This document shows positions 52,483 to 60,951 of a DNA stretch of 64,000 nucleotides, piece after piece. The stretch is from Streptomyces canus (GTDB taxonomy: Bacteria > Actinomycetota > Actinomycetes > Streptomycetales > Streptomycetaceae). How positions within the stretch are numbered: the stretch's first letter is position 1; every line of letters begins with the position of its first letter. The position numbers and the translations under genes are program-made. Where the stretch lies: positions 4,464,001 to 4,528,000 of the forward strand of contig NZ_CP107989.1 of NCBI RefSeq assembly GCF_041435015.1. The letters run 5' to 3'. Under the pieces are notes generated by a model. It saw nothing but the letters and a program-made list of their open reading frames with translations, made no database searches and was not told the DNA's origin.

Positions 52483-53343
52483 TCACTTGACGGCGCCCGC
52501 CGTCAGCCCGGCGACGAGATAGCGCTGGAGCAGCAGGAACCCGGCGACCACGGGGACGCTCACCACCAGCGAGGCGGCCATGATCTGGTTCCAGTACACG
52601 TTGTTGAGCGTGGAGTAGCCCTGGAGGCCGACGGCGAGGGTGCGGGTGGCGTCGTTGGTCATCACCGACGCGAAGAGCACCTCGCCCCAGGCGGTCATGA
52701 AGGCGTAGACGGCGACCGCGACGATCCCCGGGATCGCGGCGGGCACGACGACCCGGAAGAGCGCGCCGAACGGCCCGCAGCCGTCCACCAGCGCGGCCTC
52801 GTCCAGGTCGCGCGGTACCGAGTCGAAGTACCCGATCAGCATCCAGATCGAGAAGGGCAGGGAGAAGGTCAGATACGTCAGGATCAGCCCGCCCCGCGAG
52901 CCGAACAGGGCGATTCCGGTGGCGTTGCCGATGTTGACGTAGATCAGGAAGAGGGGCAGCAGGAAGAGGATGCCCGGGAACATCTGCGTGGACAGCACGG
53001 TGACCGTGAAGACGCGCTTGCCGCGGAACTCGTAGCGGCTGACGGCGTACGCGGCGAACACCGCGATCACCACCGAGCAGACGGTCGCCGCGCCCGCCAC
53101 GATCAGCGAGTTCACGAAGTACCGCGCGAGCGGGATCGTCGACCAGATGTCGATGTACGGCCGGACGGTCAACCGGCTCGGCAGCCAGTGGAACTCGCCC
53201 GTCACGTCCGCCAGTGGCTTCAGTGAGCTGGAGACCATCACGTAGACCGGCACCAGGACGAAGCCGGTGAGCAGGGTGAGGAAGATCCGCCGGGACCAGA
53301 AGAACGAACGCGGCGGTGCCATGGGCGAGCGGGGGCTAGACAT
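52483..53343 (-). CDS. Sugar ABC transporter permease (MalG type)
   Basis: A 286-aa permease of the carbohydrate uptake CUT1 family with six membrane helices and the EAA loop [20 protein letters not shown] followed by PAAIPG. It overlaps the upstream permease gene by 8 bp. It pairs with the MalF-type protein to carry the substrate delivered by the binding lipoprotein; an MsiK-type shared ATPase is presumably encoded elsewhere, since no ATPase gene is present in this operon. Confidence 0.92.
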   Translation of the reverse strand: MSSPRSPMAPPRSFFWSRRIFLTLLTGFVLVPVYVMVSSSLKPLADVTGEFHWLPSRLTVRPYIDIWSTIPLARYFVNSLIVAGAATVCSVVIAVFAAYAVSRYEFRGKRVFTVTVLSTQMFPGILFLLPLFLIYVNIGNATGIALFGSRGGLILTYLTFSLPFSIWMLIGYFDSVPRDLDEAALVDGCGPFGALFRVVVPAAIPGIVAVAVYAFMTAWGEVLFASVMTNDATRTLAVGLQGYSTLNNVYWNQIMAASLVVSVPVVAGFLLLQRYLVAGLTAGAVK

Positions 53344-54328
53344 CGGCCGGCTTCCTTCCCCGGGAGGTCAGCAGGAGGTAGACGCCCGTCACCACGAGCA
53401 GGAACAGCAGCAGCAGGACGGACATCGCGGAGCCTGTGCCGAAGTTCCAGGTCACGAAGGACGCCTGGTAGATGTGGACCGAGATGAGGTCCGCGGCCTC
53501 CGGAGCCGACTTGCCGAACAGGACGAACGGCGTGTTGAAGTCGTTGAACGTCCACAGGAACAGCACCAGGAGCAGCACCTGGTTGACGGACCGCAGGGAC
53601 GGGAGCGTGATCCGCCGGAGCTGCTGCCACATCCCGGCGCCGTCCAGGGCCGCCGCCTCGTACAGCTCGCCGGGGATGTTCTGGAGTCCGGCCATGACGA
53701 TGAGGAAGGCGAACGGCCAGCCCTTCCACACCGAGACGGTCAGCAGCGCCCAGAAGCTGTTGTCGCCGATGAGCCAGAAGGACGGCTTGTCGGTGAGGTG
53801 GAGCTGGTCGTGCAGGACGTGGTTCACCAGGCCGTTGTCGTGCTGGAACATGAACACCCAGGTGATGACGGCCGCGTAGACCGGCAGGGCGTAGGGCACC
53901 AGGAACAGGGCGCGCAGCAGGCCCCGGCCCCGGAAGGTGTCCTGAAGGAAGACCGCCGCCGCGGTCCCGACCAGCCAGCACAGGCCGACCGACAGCAGCG
54001 TGAAGGCCACCGTGACGAGGAACGAGTGCAGCAGCGCCTCGCCGACCGGGGCGTCGAAGTCCACCGACACCCGGTAGTTGTCGAGGCCGGACCAGGGCGC
54101 CGTGCCCCAGTCGCGGATGTAGAACTGCGTGAGCTCCTTGAAGCTCATCACGATGCCGATCACCATCGGCACCAGGTGGACCAGGAGTTCGAGGAGCAGG
54201 GCCGGCAGCAGGAGCAGGTACGGCAGACCGATGCGGCGGATCCTGCCGGGGCGGCGGCGGGGACCTGGGTGCGCAGCCCCGGAAGGGTTGTGGTCCACGG
54301 CGGTCTCCGCGGGCGCGGTGGTGGTCAT
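53336..54328 (-). CDS. Sugar ABC transporter permease (MalF type)
   Basis: A 330-aa CUT1 permease: basic N-terminus, six helices beginning LPYLLLLPALLLELLVHLVP, and the EAA loop YEAAALDGAGMWQQLRRITL then PSL. The ATG at 54328 is the start because the signature N-terminus begins there, five bases after the binding-protein stop. Confidence 0.92.
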   Translation of the reverse strand: MTTTAPAETAVDHNPSGAAHPGPRRRPGRIRRIGLPYLLLLPALLLELLVHLVPMVIGIVMSFKELTQFYIRDWGTAPWSGLDNYRVSVDFDAPVGEALLHSFLVTVAFTLLSVGLCWLVGTAAAVFLQDTFRGRGLLRALFLVPYALPVYAAVITWVFMFQHDNGLVNHVLHDQLHLTDKPSFWLIGDNSFWALLTVSVWKGWPFAFLIVMAGLQNIPGELYEAAALDGAGMWQQLRRITLPSLRSVNQVLLLVLFLWTFNDFNTPFVLFGKSAPEAADLISVHIYQASFVTWNFGTGSAMSVLLLLFLLVVTGVYLLLTSRGRKPADV

Positions 54329-54333
54329 CCTGC

Positions 54334-55650
54334 TCACTTCGCCGGCATCTGCTGCTGGGCCTTCTCCAGCGCCGCCTTCACCGAGTCGGTGGTGACCGGG
54401 CGTCCGGCGGCCGCGTCGGCGAACAGGTCCTTGACGGCGGTTCCCACGGCCGTCTCGAACTGCGACTCGTCGGCGACCTGCGGCAGCGCGGCCGCACTGG
54501 TGGCGAGGGTGTCTTTCAGGACCTCGTTGGTTCCCGAGCTGAACACGCTCTCCGCCTGCACGCTCTTCACCGGCGGGATGGAGCTGTAGGCGGTGTTGAG
54601 GATCTTCTGCTCGGCGTCGCCGGTCATGAACTTCACGAACTTCTTGGCGCCGTCGATGTTGTCGGTGTTCTTGAAGACGGCCAGGTTGATGCCCATGACG
54701 GCCGAGTTGACCTGACTGCCGGGCCCCGGGGTTCCGGACTGCACGGGCACCGGTGCGATGCCGTACTTGTCCTCGCTCATGCCCTGGGACTTGAGGTTGG
54801 AGGAAGCGGACTGCCACAGCAGCATGGCCTGCTTGCCCTTGGCGAAGTCGCTCACCGACTGGTTCTGGGCGTACTCGGCGTCGCCGGTCGGTATGACCTT
54901 GTCCTTGGCCATGAGGTCGACGTACTGCTTGACCGCCGCCACCACGTTGTCGTCGGTGAAGTCGGGCTTGCCGTCGGGGGTGAAGAAGTCGCCGCCGTGC
55001 TGCTGGGCGAAGACGAAGACGTGGTGGATGTTCTCCGACAGGTTCGCACCCTCCGCGCCGAGCGCCGACTTGCCCTTGGCCTGGATCTTCTTGCCGTCGG
55101 CGATCAGTTCGTCCCAGGTGGCCGGGGGCTTGGTGATGCCGGCGTCGGCGAAGATCTGCTTGTTGTAGTAGAGGGCGTAGGACATCGAGTAGAGCGGGAC
55201 CGCGGCCGGGTCCTGGCCCTGGGCGCCGGTGGAGCCGAGCGCGGAGTCGACGAAGCGGTCCTTGCCACCGATCGCGGCGAAGTTCTTGGCGTTCCAGGGC
55301 AGCAGCGCGCCGGTGGCCTGGAGGGAGGCGCTCCAGGTGTTGCCGATGTTGAGGACGTCGGGGCCCTGCCCTGAGGTGGTCGCGGTGAGGATCCGGTTGA
55401 GCAGGTCGGACCAGGGGACGACCTCGACCTTGACCTTGATCCCGGTCTGCTTCTCGAACTTGTCGAGCTCGGGCTGGAGGACCTTCTTGTCCACCTCGAC
55501 GCCGGCGCCCTGGTTGGAGGCCCAGTAGGTCAGGGTCTTCGGCGAGTCGTTGGACCCGCCGCTCGTCGACGAGCCGCCGCCGCAGGCGGTCACGAGAGTC
55601 ATGAGGGAAACGGCGACCGCACCGGCGGCCGCGGCTCGGGTTCTGCGCAT
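54334..55650 (-). CDS. Sugar-binding lipoprotein of the ABC transporter
   Basis: A 438-aa extracytoplasmic binding protein (SBP family 1). The signal sequence ends in TLVTACGGG with the lipobox Cys near residue 23. Then KTLTYWASNQGAGVEVDKKV, NIGNTWSASLQATGALLPWN and SMSYALYYNKQIFADAGITK PPATWDE-type segments follow the standard pattern. It is the first gene of the operon SBP-MalF-MalG-GH1. The downstream beta-glucosidase suggests a beta-glucoside such as cellobiose as ligand. Its promoter overlaps an inverted repeat probably recognised by the divergent ROK regulator. Confidence 0.92.
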   Translation of the reverse strand: MRRTRAAAAGAVAVSLMTLVTACGGGSSTSGGSNDSPKTLTYWASNQGAGVEVDKKVLQPELDKFEKQTGIKVKVEVVPWSDLLNRILTATTSGQGPDVLNIGNTWSASLQATGALLPWNAKNFAAIGGKDRFVDSALGSTGAQGQDPAAVPLYSMSYALYYNKQIFADAGITKPPATWDELIADGKKIQAKGKSALGAEGANLSENIHHVFVFAQQHGGDFFTPDGKPDFTDDNVVAAVKQYVDLMAKDKVIPTGDAEYAQNQSVSDFAKGKQAMLLWQSASSNLKSQGMSEDKYGIAPVPVQSGTPGPGSQVNSAVMGINLAVFKNTDNIDGAKKFVKFMTGDAEQKILNTAYSSIPPVKSVQAESVFSSGTNEVLKDTLATSAAALPQVADESQFETAVGTAVKDLFADAAAGRPVTTDSVKAALEKAQQQMPAK

Positions 55651-55712
55651 GGCTCTGGTGTCCCTTCCAGGGGAGACCCCGGGTGCGTTCGCTTCTCGAA
55701 CACCGGCCGGAG

Positions 55713-55756
55713 TTAATTTATGGCGTGATTTAAGACGCGAAGGAAAGTCGCGTCAA
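55713..55756 (-). promoter_or_regulatory. Promoter and operator of the sugar ABC operon
   Basis: In the operon direction: -35 TTGACG (55756-55751), 17-bp spacer, -10 TTAAAT (55733-55728). A perfect inverted repeat GACGCGA-N7-TCGCGTC (55734-55754) fills the spacer and enters the -35; an A/T-rich near-palindrome, TTAATTTA to TGATTTAA (55713-55733), covers the -10. Both are suitable ROK sites. Confidence 0.7.
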
Positions 55757-55808
55757 GGGTCGGCGCGGCGGTATCTTGCAGGTCGAGGCGGCGTCGGAAA
55801 GGATCCAC

Positions 55809-57068
55809 ATGGCGGGGCGTAACGGGCGGACGGTGCGTGACCTGCGACGGGGCAACCGGGCCGCCGTACTGCGACGGCTGTATTTCGACGGGCCGATGAG
55901 CCGCTTCGAGCTGGGCCCGGCCACCGGCCTGAGCGGCGGCTCCATCAGCAACGTGGTCGCTGAACTGGTCGAGGACCACCTCGTCGAGGAGGCCGGCACC
56001 GTCGAGTCCGACGGCGGCCGCCCCCGCACCCTGCTGCGCGTGGCCCCCTCCGGCGGCCACATGATCGGCGTCGACGTCGGCGAGACCCGCGTCCGCGTCG
56101 AGCTCTTCGACCTCACCCTCACCGAACTCGCCCGCACCGAACGGCCGCTGGAGCATCACGGCTACGACGTCGAGGTCGTCGTCGGCCACATCCGGGACGG
56201 CATCGCCGAGGTGCTCGCCGACACCGACATCGCCCCCGAACAGCTCCTGGGCGTCGGCATCGGAGTCCCCGGCATCGTGGCCCGCACCCCAGGGCAGGGC
56301 GCGGTGGTGCACGGCCAGACGATCGGCTGGGACGCCGTCCCGCTCGAGTCCCTGCTGCGTTCGACCTGTGAACTCCCCGACACCGTCCCGTACTTCATCG
56401 ACAACGGCGCCCGCACACTCGGCCAGGCCGAGCTGTGGTTCGGCGCCGGCCGGGGCTGCCGCAACGCGGTGGTCGTCCTCTTCGGCTCGGGCATCGGCGC
56501 CTGTCTCGTCACCGAGGAGGTCGAATACGGCCGCCCCCTGGAGTGGGGGCATGTGACCGTGCAGGTCAGGGGACGCCGCTGCCGCTGTGGTGCCCTGGGC
56601 TGCCTGGAGGCCTACGCGGGCGCGGGGGCACTCGTCGACCGCTGGCGCGAGGCGGGCGGCCATCCGCCCGTGGGTGCCGACGAGGAGACCGCGCTGGCCG
56701 CGCTGCTCGCCGCCGCCCACCCGGCCCAGGCCGCCGAGGCCGACCCGGTGGCCCTCGCCGTCCTGGAGGAGACCGCCGAGTACGTCGGCGCGGGCCTGTC
56801 CGACCTGGTCAACCTCTTCCAGCCCGAGCGCATCCTCATCGGCGGCTGGGCAGGCCTCCAGCTCGGTCCCCGCTTCCTGCCCGCCGTACGCCGGTACGCC
56901 GACGCGTACGCCCTGCGGCACCCGGCCGAACGTGTCTCCATCGACCTCGGCAAGCTCGGCCCCGACGCGGTCACGGTCGGCGCGGCGAGTCTGCCCCTCG
57001 CCGACCTCTTCGCCCGGGGCGGGCGGCCCGCCACGCACAGGCAAGACCGCGAGGGCGCGACCGGCTGA
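55809..57068 (+). CDS. ROK-family transcriptional regulator
   Basis: A 419-aa ROK repressor: N-terminal winged helix (RRGNRAAVLRRLYFDGPMSR, FELGPATGLSGGSISNVVAE), then the sugar-kinase-like domain with MIGVDVGETRVRVELFDL, GVGIGVPGIV and the zinc motif RCRCGALGCLEAYAG. AAAGGA lies upstream of the ATG at 55809. Divergent orientation and the operator arrangement indicate that it controls the sugar ABC/GH1 operon. Confidence 0.92.
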   Translation: MAGRNGRTVRDLRRGNRAAVLRRLYFDGPMSRFELGPATGLSGGSISNVVAELVEDHLVEEAGTVESDGGRPRTLLRVAPSGGHMIGVDVGETRVRVELFDLTLTELARTERPLEHHGYDVEVVVGHIRDGIAEVLADTDIAPEQLLGVGIGVPGIVARTPGQGAVVHGQTIGWDAVPLESLLRSTCELPDTVPYFIDNGARTLGQAELWFGAGRGCRNAVVVLFGSGIGACLVTEEVEYGRPLEWGHVTVQVRGRRCRCGALGCLEAYAGAGALVDRWREAGGHPPVGADEETALAALLAAAHPAQAAEADPVALAVLEETAEYVGAGLSDLVNLFQPERILIGGWAGLQLGPRFLPAVRRYADAYALRHPAERVSIDLGKLGPDAVTVGAASLPLADLFARGGRPATHRQDREGATG

Positions 57069-57166
57069 CCGGGGCTGGAGCGCGAGGACGCCACCGCACC
57101 GACCAGAGCTGAAGCCCGAGGACACTTCCAGCCGACCAGAGCCGAAGCCCGAGGGGGACCACCCGT
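57067..57166 (+). repeat. Three degenerate 33-34-bp tandem repeats after the ROK gene
   Basis: Units begin at 57067, 57101 and 57134, with a shared core like GACCAGAGCTGAAGCCCGAG; the second and third units are nearly identical over their first 22 bases. It follows the ROK stop codon. A weaker related segment lies near 57199. Confidence 0.5.
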
Positions 57167-57288
57167 CCCGACACGGCTGAAGCACGTCGGGGCCAGGCCG
57201 ACCGGCCCCGGAGCGCGAGCGGCCAGGGCACTGCCGTCGGCGTCACCGGCAGATCAGCACCCCGTCCCCGGCACTGCGCCGGCTCCGG

Positions 57289-57582
57289 TCAGGTCACCGG
57301 GTCGAGGAACGTCAGCACGGAGGCGTCCTCCTCGATCAACGGGGTGAGCGCGGCGTTGAAGGGGCCGCCGTACGGGGCGTTCAGGTGCGTCTGGAAGGCG
57401 TCCTCGTCCCGGTACACCTCGAAGATCCAGAAGGCGCGTGGATGCGAGGCCTTGGTGTAGACGTCGAAGGCGAGGTTGCCCTCCTCCGCACGCACCTTGT
57501 CGGCGTACTCCACGATCATGCGGGCGACCTCGTCCTGCGCTCCCTCACGGGCGGTGAACTCGGCGAGCAGGGTTTTCTTCAC
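57289..57582 (-). CDS. Antibiotic biosynthesis monooxygenase-like (ABM) protein
   Basis: A 97-aa dimeric alpha-beta barrel protein: KKTLLAEFTAREGAQDEVAR, FDVYTKASHPRAFWIFEVYR and DEDAFQTHLNAPYGGPFNAA. The pattern matches YgiN/ABM-type quinol monooxygenases; with a sugar regulon alongside, a role in lactaldehyde/sugar by-product handling is also possible. GTG start at 57582 is chosen because AAGGAC lies nine bases upstream and homology begins here. The operators at 57622-57651 place it under the LacI regulator's likely control. Confidence 0.82.
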   Translation of the reverse strand: MKKTLLAEFTAREGAQDEVARMIVEYADKVRAEEGNLAFDVYTKASHPRAFWIFEVYRDEDAFQTHLNAPYGGPFNAALTPLIEEDASVLTFLDPVT

Positions 57583-57621
57583 GGGTGCGTGTCCTTGTTC
57601 GTCGCGGTGGCGCCGACCGGA

Positions 57622-57697
57622 TGTCATCGTTGACTTGTGTCATCGATGACATCCGGGGTCGGTCTGAATGATGTGCGCAGTGCGGTCGGCTCGTCAA
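57622..57697 (-). promoter_or_regulatory. Promoter and paired LacI-type operators of the monooxygenase gene
   Basis: -35 TTGACG (57697-57692), 18-bp spacer, -10 CATCAT (57673-57668). Downstream lie two CG-centred boxes: TGTCATCGATGACA (57638-57651, perfect palindrome) and TGTCATCGTTGACT (57622-57635), starts 16 bp apart. Confidence 0.75.
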
Positions 57698-57758
57698 CGG
57701 TTCGGGCACGAAGCGGGCGGCCACCTCACCGTTGCGGACTTGTGACAGACGCGGGGCA

Positions 57759-57826
57759 TTGACGTTGCCGGGAGACGGGGTCATCATCCTCGGCAGTGTC
57801 AACGATGACATAAGTCAACGATGACA
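57759..57826 (+). promoter_or_regulatory. Promoter and paired LacI-type operators of the sugar ABC operon
   Basis: -35 TTGACG (57759-57764), 17-bp spacer, -10 CATCAT (57782-57787), then boxes TGTCAACGATGACA (57797-57810) and AGTCAACGATGACA (57813-57826), again 16 bp apart. The arrangement mirrors the monooxygenase promoter. Confidence 0.75.
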
Positions 57827-57883
57827 CCTAGGGACGGCATGCTCCGATGCCGCCGCTCGTCCGCAATCCCGCTGGAGTCGTTC

Positions 57884-58900
57884 ATGTCTCGCATCCCCCG
57901 ACTGCCTTCCTCCCTGCTCAGAGTCGCCGCGTGCACGTCGGTCGCGGCCCTCGCCCTGACGGCCTGTGGTTCCGGCTCCGGATCGGGCTCCACGAGCTCC
58001 GGATCGGGCACGGTGAAGGTCGGGCTGATCACCAAGACCGACACCAACCCGTTCTTCGTGAAGATGAAGGAGGGTGCGGAGAAGGCCGCCAAGGAGAACG
58101 GCGCCCAGCTCATGACCGCGGCGGGCAAGTTCGACGGAGACAACGCCGGTCAGGTCACCGCCATCGAGAACATGGTCGCCGCCGGTGTGAAGGGCATCCT
58201 GATCACCCCGAGCGACTCCAAGGCGATCGTGCCCGCGATAGCGAAGGCCAAGGCCAAGGGCGTGCTGGTCATCGCCCTGGACACGCCGACCGAGCCGGAG
58301 AGCGCGGTCGACGCCCTCTTCGCCACCGACAACCTCAAGGCCGGCGAGCTGATCGGCGAGTACGCCAAGGCCGCGATGAAGGGCAAGACGGCGAAGATCG
58401 CCGCCCTCGACCTCGCGCCCGGCGTCTCCGTCGGCGTCCAGCGGCACAACGGGTTCCTCAAGGGCTTCGGCGCCACCGAGAAGGACGTGGCGTGCGCCCA
58501 GGACACGGGCGGCGACCAGGCCAAGGGCCAGACGGCGATGGAGAACTGCCTCCAGAAGGAGCCCGGCATCAACCTCGTCTACACGATCAACGAGCCGGCC
58601 GCGCTCGGCGCGTTCACCGCGCTGAAGGCCAAGGGCCGCGAGAAGGACGTACTGATCGTCTCCGTCGACGGCGGCTGCACCGGCACCCAGGCCGTCAAGG
58701 ACGGCAAGATCGCGGCCACGTCGCAGCAGTACCCGCTGAAGATGGCCGCCCAGGGCGTCAAGGCCGTCGTGACGTACGCCAAGGACGGCAAGAAGGCGTC
58801 CGGTTACACCGACACCGGCGTCACCCTGATCACCGACAAGGCCCAGACGGGCGTCACGTCCAAGGACACCGCCTTCGGCCTGGAGAACTGCTGGGGCTGA
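57884..58900 (+). CDS. Sugar-binding lipoprotein (RbsB/FrcB type)
   Basis: A 338-aa periplasmic-binding-protein-like family 4 protein. The signal sequence ends LALTACGSG with the lipobox Cys near residue 27, followed by a Gly/Ser linker. The mature domain starts VKVGLITKTDTNPFFVKMKE, with NMVAAGVKGILITPSDSKAI and LIVSVDGGCTGTQAVKDGKI. It is the first gene of an SBP-permease-ATPase operon. Ligand is probably a monosaccharide such as fructose, ribose or a sugar alcohol; not determined here. Confidence 0.92.
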   Translation: MSRIPRLPSSLLRVAACTSVAALALTACGSGSGSGSTSSGSGTVKVGLITKTDTNPFFVKMKEGAEKAAKENGAQLMTAAGKFDGDNAGQVTAIENMVAAGVKGILITPSDSKAIVPAIAKAKAKGVLVIALDTPTEPESAVDALFATDNLKAGELIGEYAKAAMKGKTAKIAALDLAPGVSVGVQRHNGFLKGFGATEKDVACAQDTGGDQAKGQTAMENCLQKEPGINLVYTINEPAALGAFTALKAKGREKDVLIVSVDGGCTGTQAVKDGKIAATSQQYPLKMAAQGVKAVVTYAKDGKKASGYTDTGVTLITDKAQTGVTSKDTAFGLENCWG

Positions 58901-59028
58901 GTCCGGCTCCAGCGGACGTACTTCTTCGCCTCACCCCTGAGCGGGGCGGCCGGCCCCGCACCTCCCCGACCCGGGGACGGCCGCCCCCTTGTCCCACCAG
59001 GACTTCTGTCTTCCGACAAGGACTTCGC

Positions 59029-60042
59029 ATGACCGCCACGTCCACGCCTCCGAGCACCTCCTCGCCGTACGCCGAGCTCAAAGCGCCGACCACGGCCCGC
59101 AGGCTGCTCACGGCACCGACCACCGGCCCGCTCGTCGCCCTCCTTCTCGCCTGTGTCTTCTTCGCCGTCTCCTCCGACCAGTTCCTCACCGGTGGGAACT
59201 TCTCGCTGATCGTGCAGCAGGTCATGGTCGTCGGCACCCTCGCCATCGGCCAGACCCTGATCATCCTCACCGCGGGCATCGACCTGTCGTGCGGCGCGGT
59301 GATGGCGTTCGGCAGCATCGTGATCGCCAAGATGGCCGCCGAGGGCTCGCTGCCGCCGCTCGCCGCCATCGCGCTGGGCCTGGTCGTCTGCGGCGGATTC
59401 GGGCTGCTGAACGGGCTGTTGGTGCAGAAGATCCCGCTGCCGCCGTTCATCGTCACGCTCGGCATGCTCAACGTGGCCTTCGCGCTGACCCACATCTACT
59501 CCGAGGAGCAGACGGTCACCAACCTGCCCGGCCCGCTGACGGCCCTCGGGCAGACCTTCCCGATGGGCCACACCGACATCACCTACGGCTCCCTCGTCAC
59601 CATCGGCCTGTTCCTGCTGCTCGCCTACGCGTTGAGCAGCACCGGCTGGGGCCGGCACGTCTACGCCCTGGGCAACAGCCAGGAAGCCGCGCGGCTGAAC
59701 GGCATCCGCACCTCCCGGCTGACCATCGGCGTCTACACCGTCGCCGGTCTCCTCTACGGCGTCGCCGCCCTGCTCCTCATCTCCCGTACCGGAGTCGGTG
59801 ACCCGCAGGCCGGACAGACCGACAACCTCGACAGCATCACCGCCGTGGTCCTCGGCGGCACCAGCCTCTTCGGAGGCCGCGGTTCGGTCCTCGGCACCTT
59901 CATCGGCGTCCTGATCGTCGGGGTCTTCCGCAACGGGCTCCAGCTGATGGGCGTCGCCTCGATCTACCAGACCCTGATCACCGGAGTCCTGGTCATCCTC
60001 GCGGTGACCGTCGACCAGATCTCCCGGAAGAAGGCCCGATGA
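59029..60042 (+). CDS. Monosaccharide ABC permease (RbsC/FrcC type)
   Basis: A 337-aa CUT2 permease with about ten hydrophobic segments: TLAIGQTLIILTAGIDLSCG and AVVLGGTSLFGGRGSVLGTF are family signatures. The ATG at 59029 follows AAGGAC. A 128-bp gap with a GGGGCGGCCGGCCCCG dyad near 58942-58957 separates it from the binding-protein gene and may lower downstream expression, a common design for excess binding protein. Confidence 0.92.
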   Translation: MTATSTPPSTSSPYAELKAPTTARRLLTAPTTGPLVALLLACVFFAVSSDQFLTGGNFSLIVQQVMVVGTLAIGQTLIILTAGIDLSCGAVMAFGSIVIAKMAAEGSLPPLAAIALGLVVCGGFGLLNGLLVQKIPLPPFIVTLGMLNVAFALTHIYSEEQTVTNLPGPLTALGQTFPMGHTDITYGSLVTIGLFLLLAYALSSTGWGRHVYALGNSQEAARLNGIRTSRLTIGVYTVAGLLYGVAALLLISRTGVGDPQAGQTDNLDSITAVVLGGTSLFGGRGSVLGTFIGVLIVGVFRNGLQLMGVASIYQTLITGVLVILAVTVDQISRKKAR

Positions 60043-60875
60043 CCGCCCTCGACTCCCCCACCCCGATCCTCCAGGCCCGCGGTCTCGTCAAGCGCTACGG
60101 CCAGGTCACCGCCATCGACGGTGCCGACTTCGACCTGCTGCCCGGCGAGGTGCTCGCCGTGATCGGCGACAACGGCGCCGGAAAGACCAGCCTCATCAAG
60201 GCGCTCACCGGTGCGGTGACGCCCGACGCGGGCGAGATCCGCCTCAACGGCGAACCCATCCAGTTCTCCGGCCCGCAAAGTGCCCGCGCTCACGGCATCG
60301 AGACGGTCTATCAGGACCTGGCCGTGGCCGCCTCGATGGACATCGCCTCGAACGTGTTCCTCGGCCGCGAGCTGCGCCGGCCCGGTGTCCTCGGCAGTGT
60401 CTTCCGCATGCTCGACAAGAAGCGCATGCGCCAGGAGGCCGCCGAGCACATGGCCGACCTGAAGATCGGACTGCGCTCGCTGACCCAGTCGGTCGAGACC
60501 CTCTCCGGGGGCCAGCGGCAGGCCGTGGCGGTCGCCCGTTCCGTCGCCTGGGCCCGCAGTGTCGTCGTCATGGACGAACCCACCGCCGCGCTCGGCGTCA
60601 AGGAGTCCGGACAGGTCCTCGACCTCATCCGGCGGGTCCGGGACAAGGGCATGCCGGTCGTCCTGATCAGCCACAACATGCCCCACGTCTTCGAGATCGC
60701 CGACCGGATCCATGTGCACCGGCTGGGCCGGCGCGCCGCCCTGATCAAGCCCTCCGACTACTCCATGGCGGAGGTCGTCGCCATCATGACCGGCGCCCTC
60801 ACCGTGGACGAGGCCGGCGGTACTGTCGTAGCGGATTCCGAGGCCGCGAAGGCCGCGGGCGTCCAGGCCACCTGA
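60039..60875 (+). CDS. Monosaccharide ABC ATPase (FrcA type, single domain)
   Basis: A 278-aa ATPase with one nucleotide-binding domain rather than the double domain of RbsA: Walker A IGDNGAGKTSLIKALTG, signature LSGGQRQAVAVARSVAWARS, Walker B VVVMDEPTAALG, H-loop VVLISHNMPHVFEIADRIHV. It overlaps the permease by 4 bp. Single-domain ATPases of this class are typical of FrcBCA fructose-type systems. Confidence 0.92.
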   Translation: MTALDSPTPILQARGLVKRYGQVTAIDGADFDLLPGEVLAVIGDNGAGKTSLIKALTGAVTPDAGEIRLNGEPIQFSGPQSARAHGIETVYQDLAVAASMDIASNVFLGRELRRPGVLGSVFRMLDKKRMRQEAAEHMADLKIGLRSLTQSVETLSGGQRQAVAVARSVAWARSVVVMDEPTAALGVKESGQVLDLIRRVRDKGMPVVLISHNMPHVFEIADRIHVHRLGRRAALIKPSDYSMAEVVAIMTGALTVDEAGGTVVADSEAAKAAGVQAT

Positions 60876-60951
60876 CCACAGCACTCGACACTCGACGGCA
60901 TCCGGCCGAGGCCGCGGCCGGAACCGACGAGCACAGGAGACGGTTTCCTCC

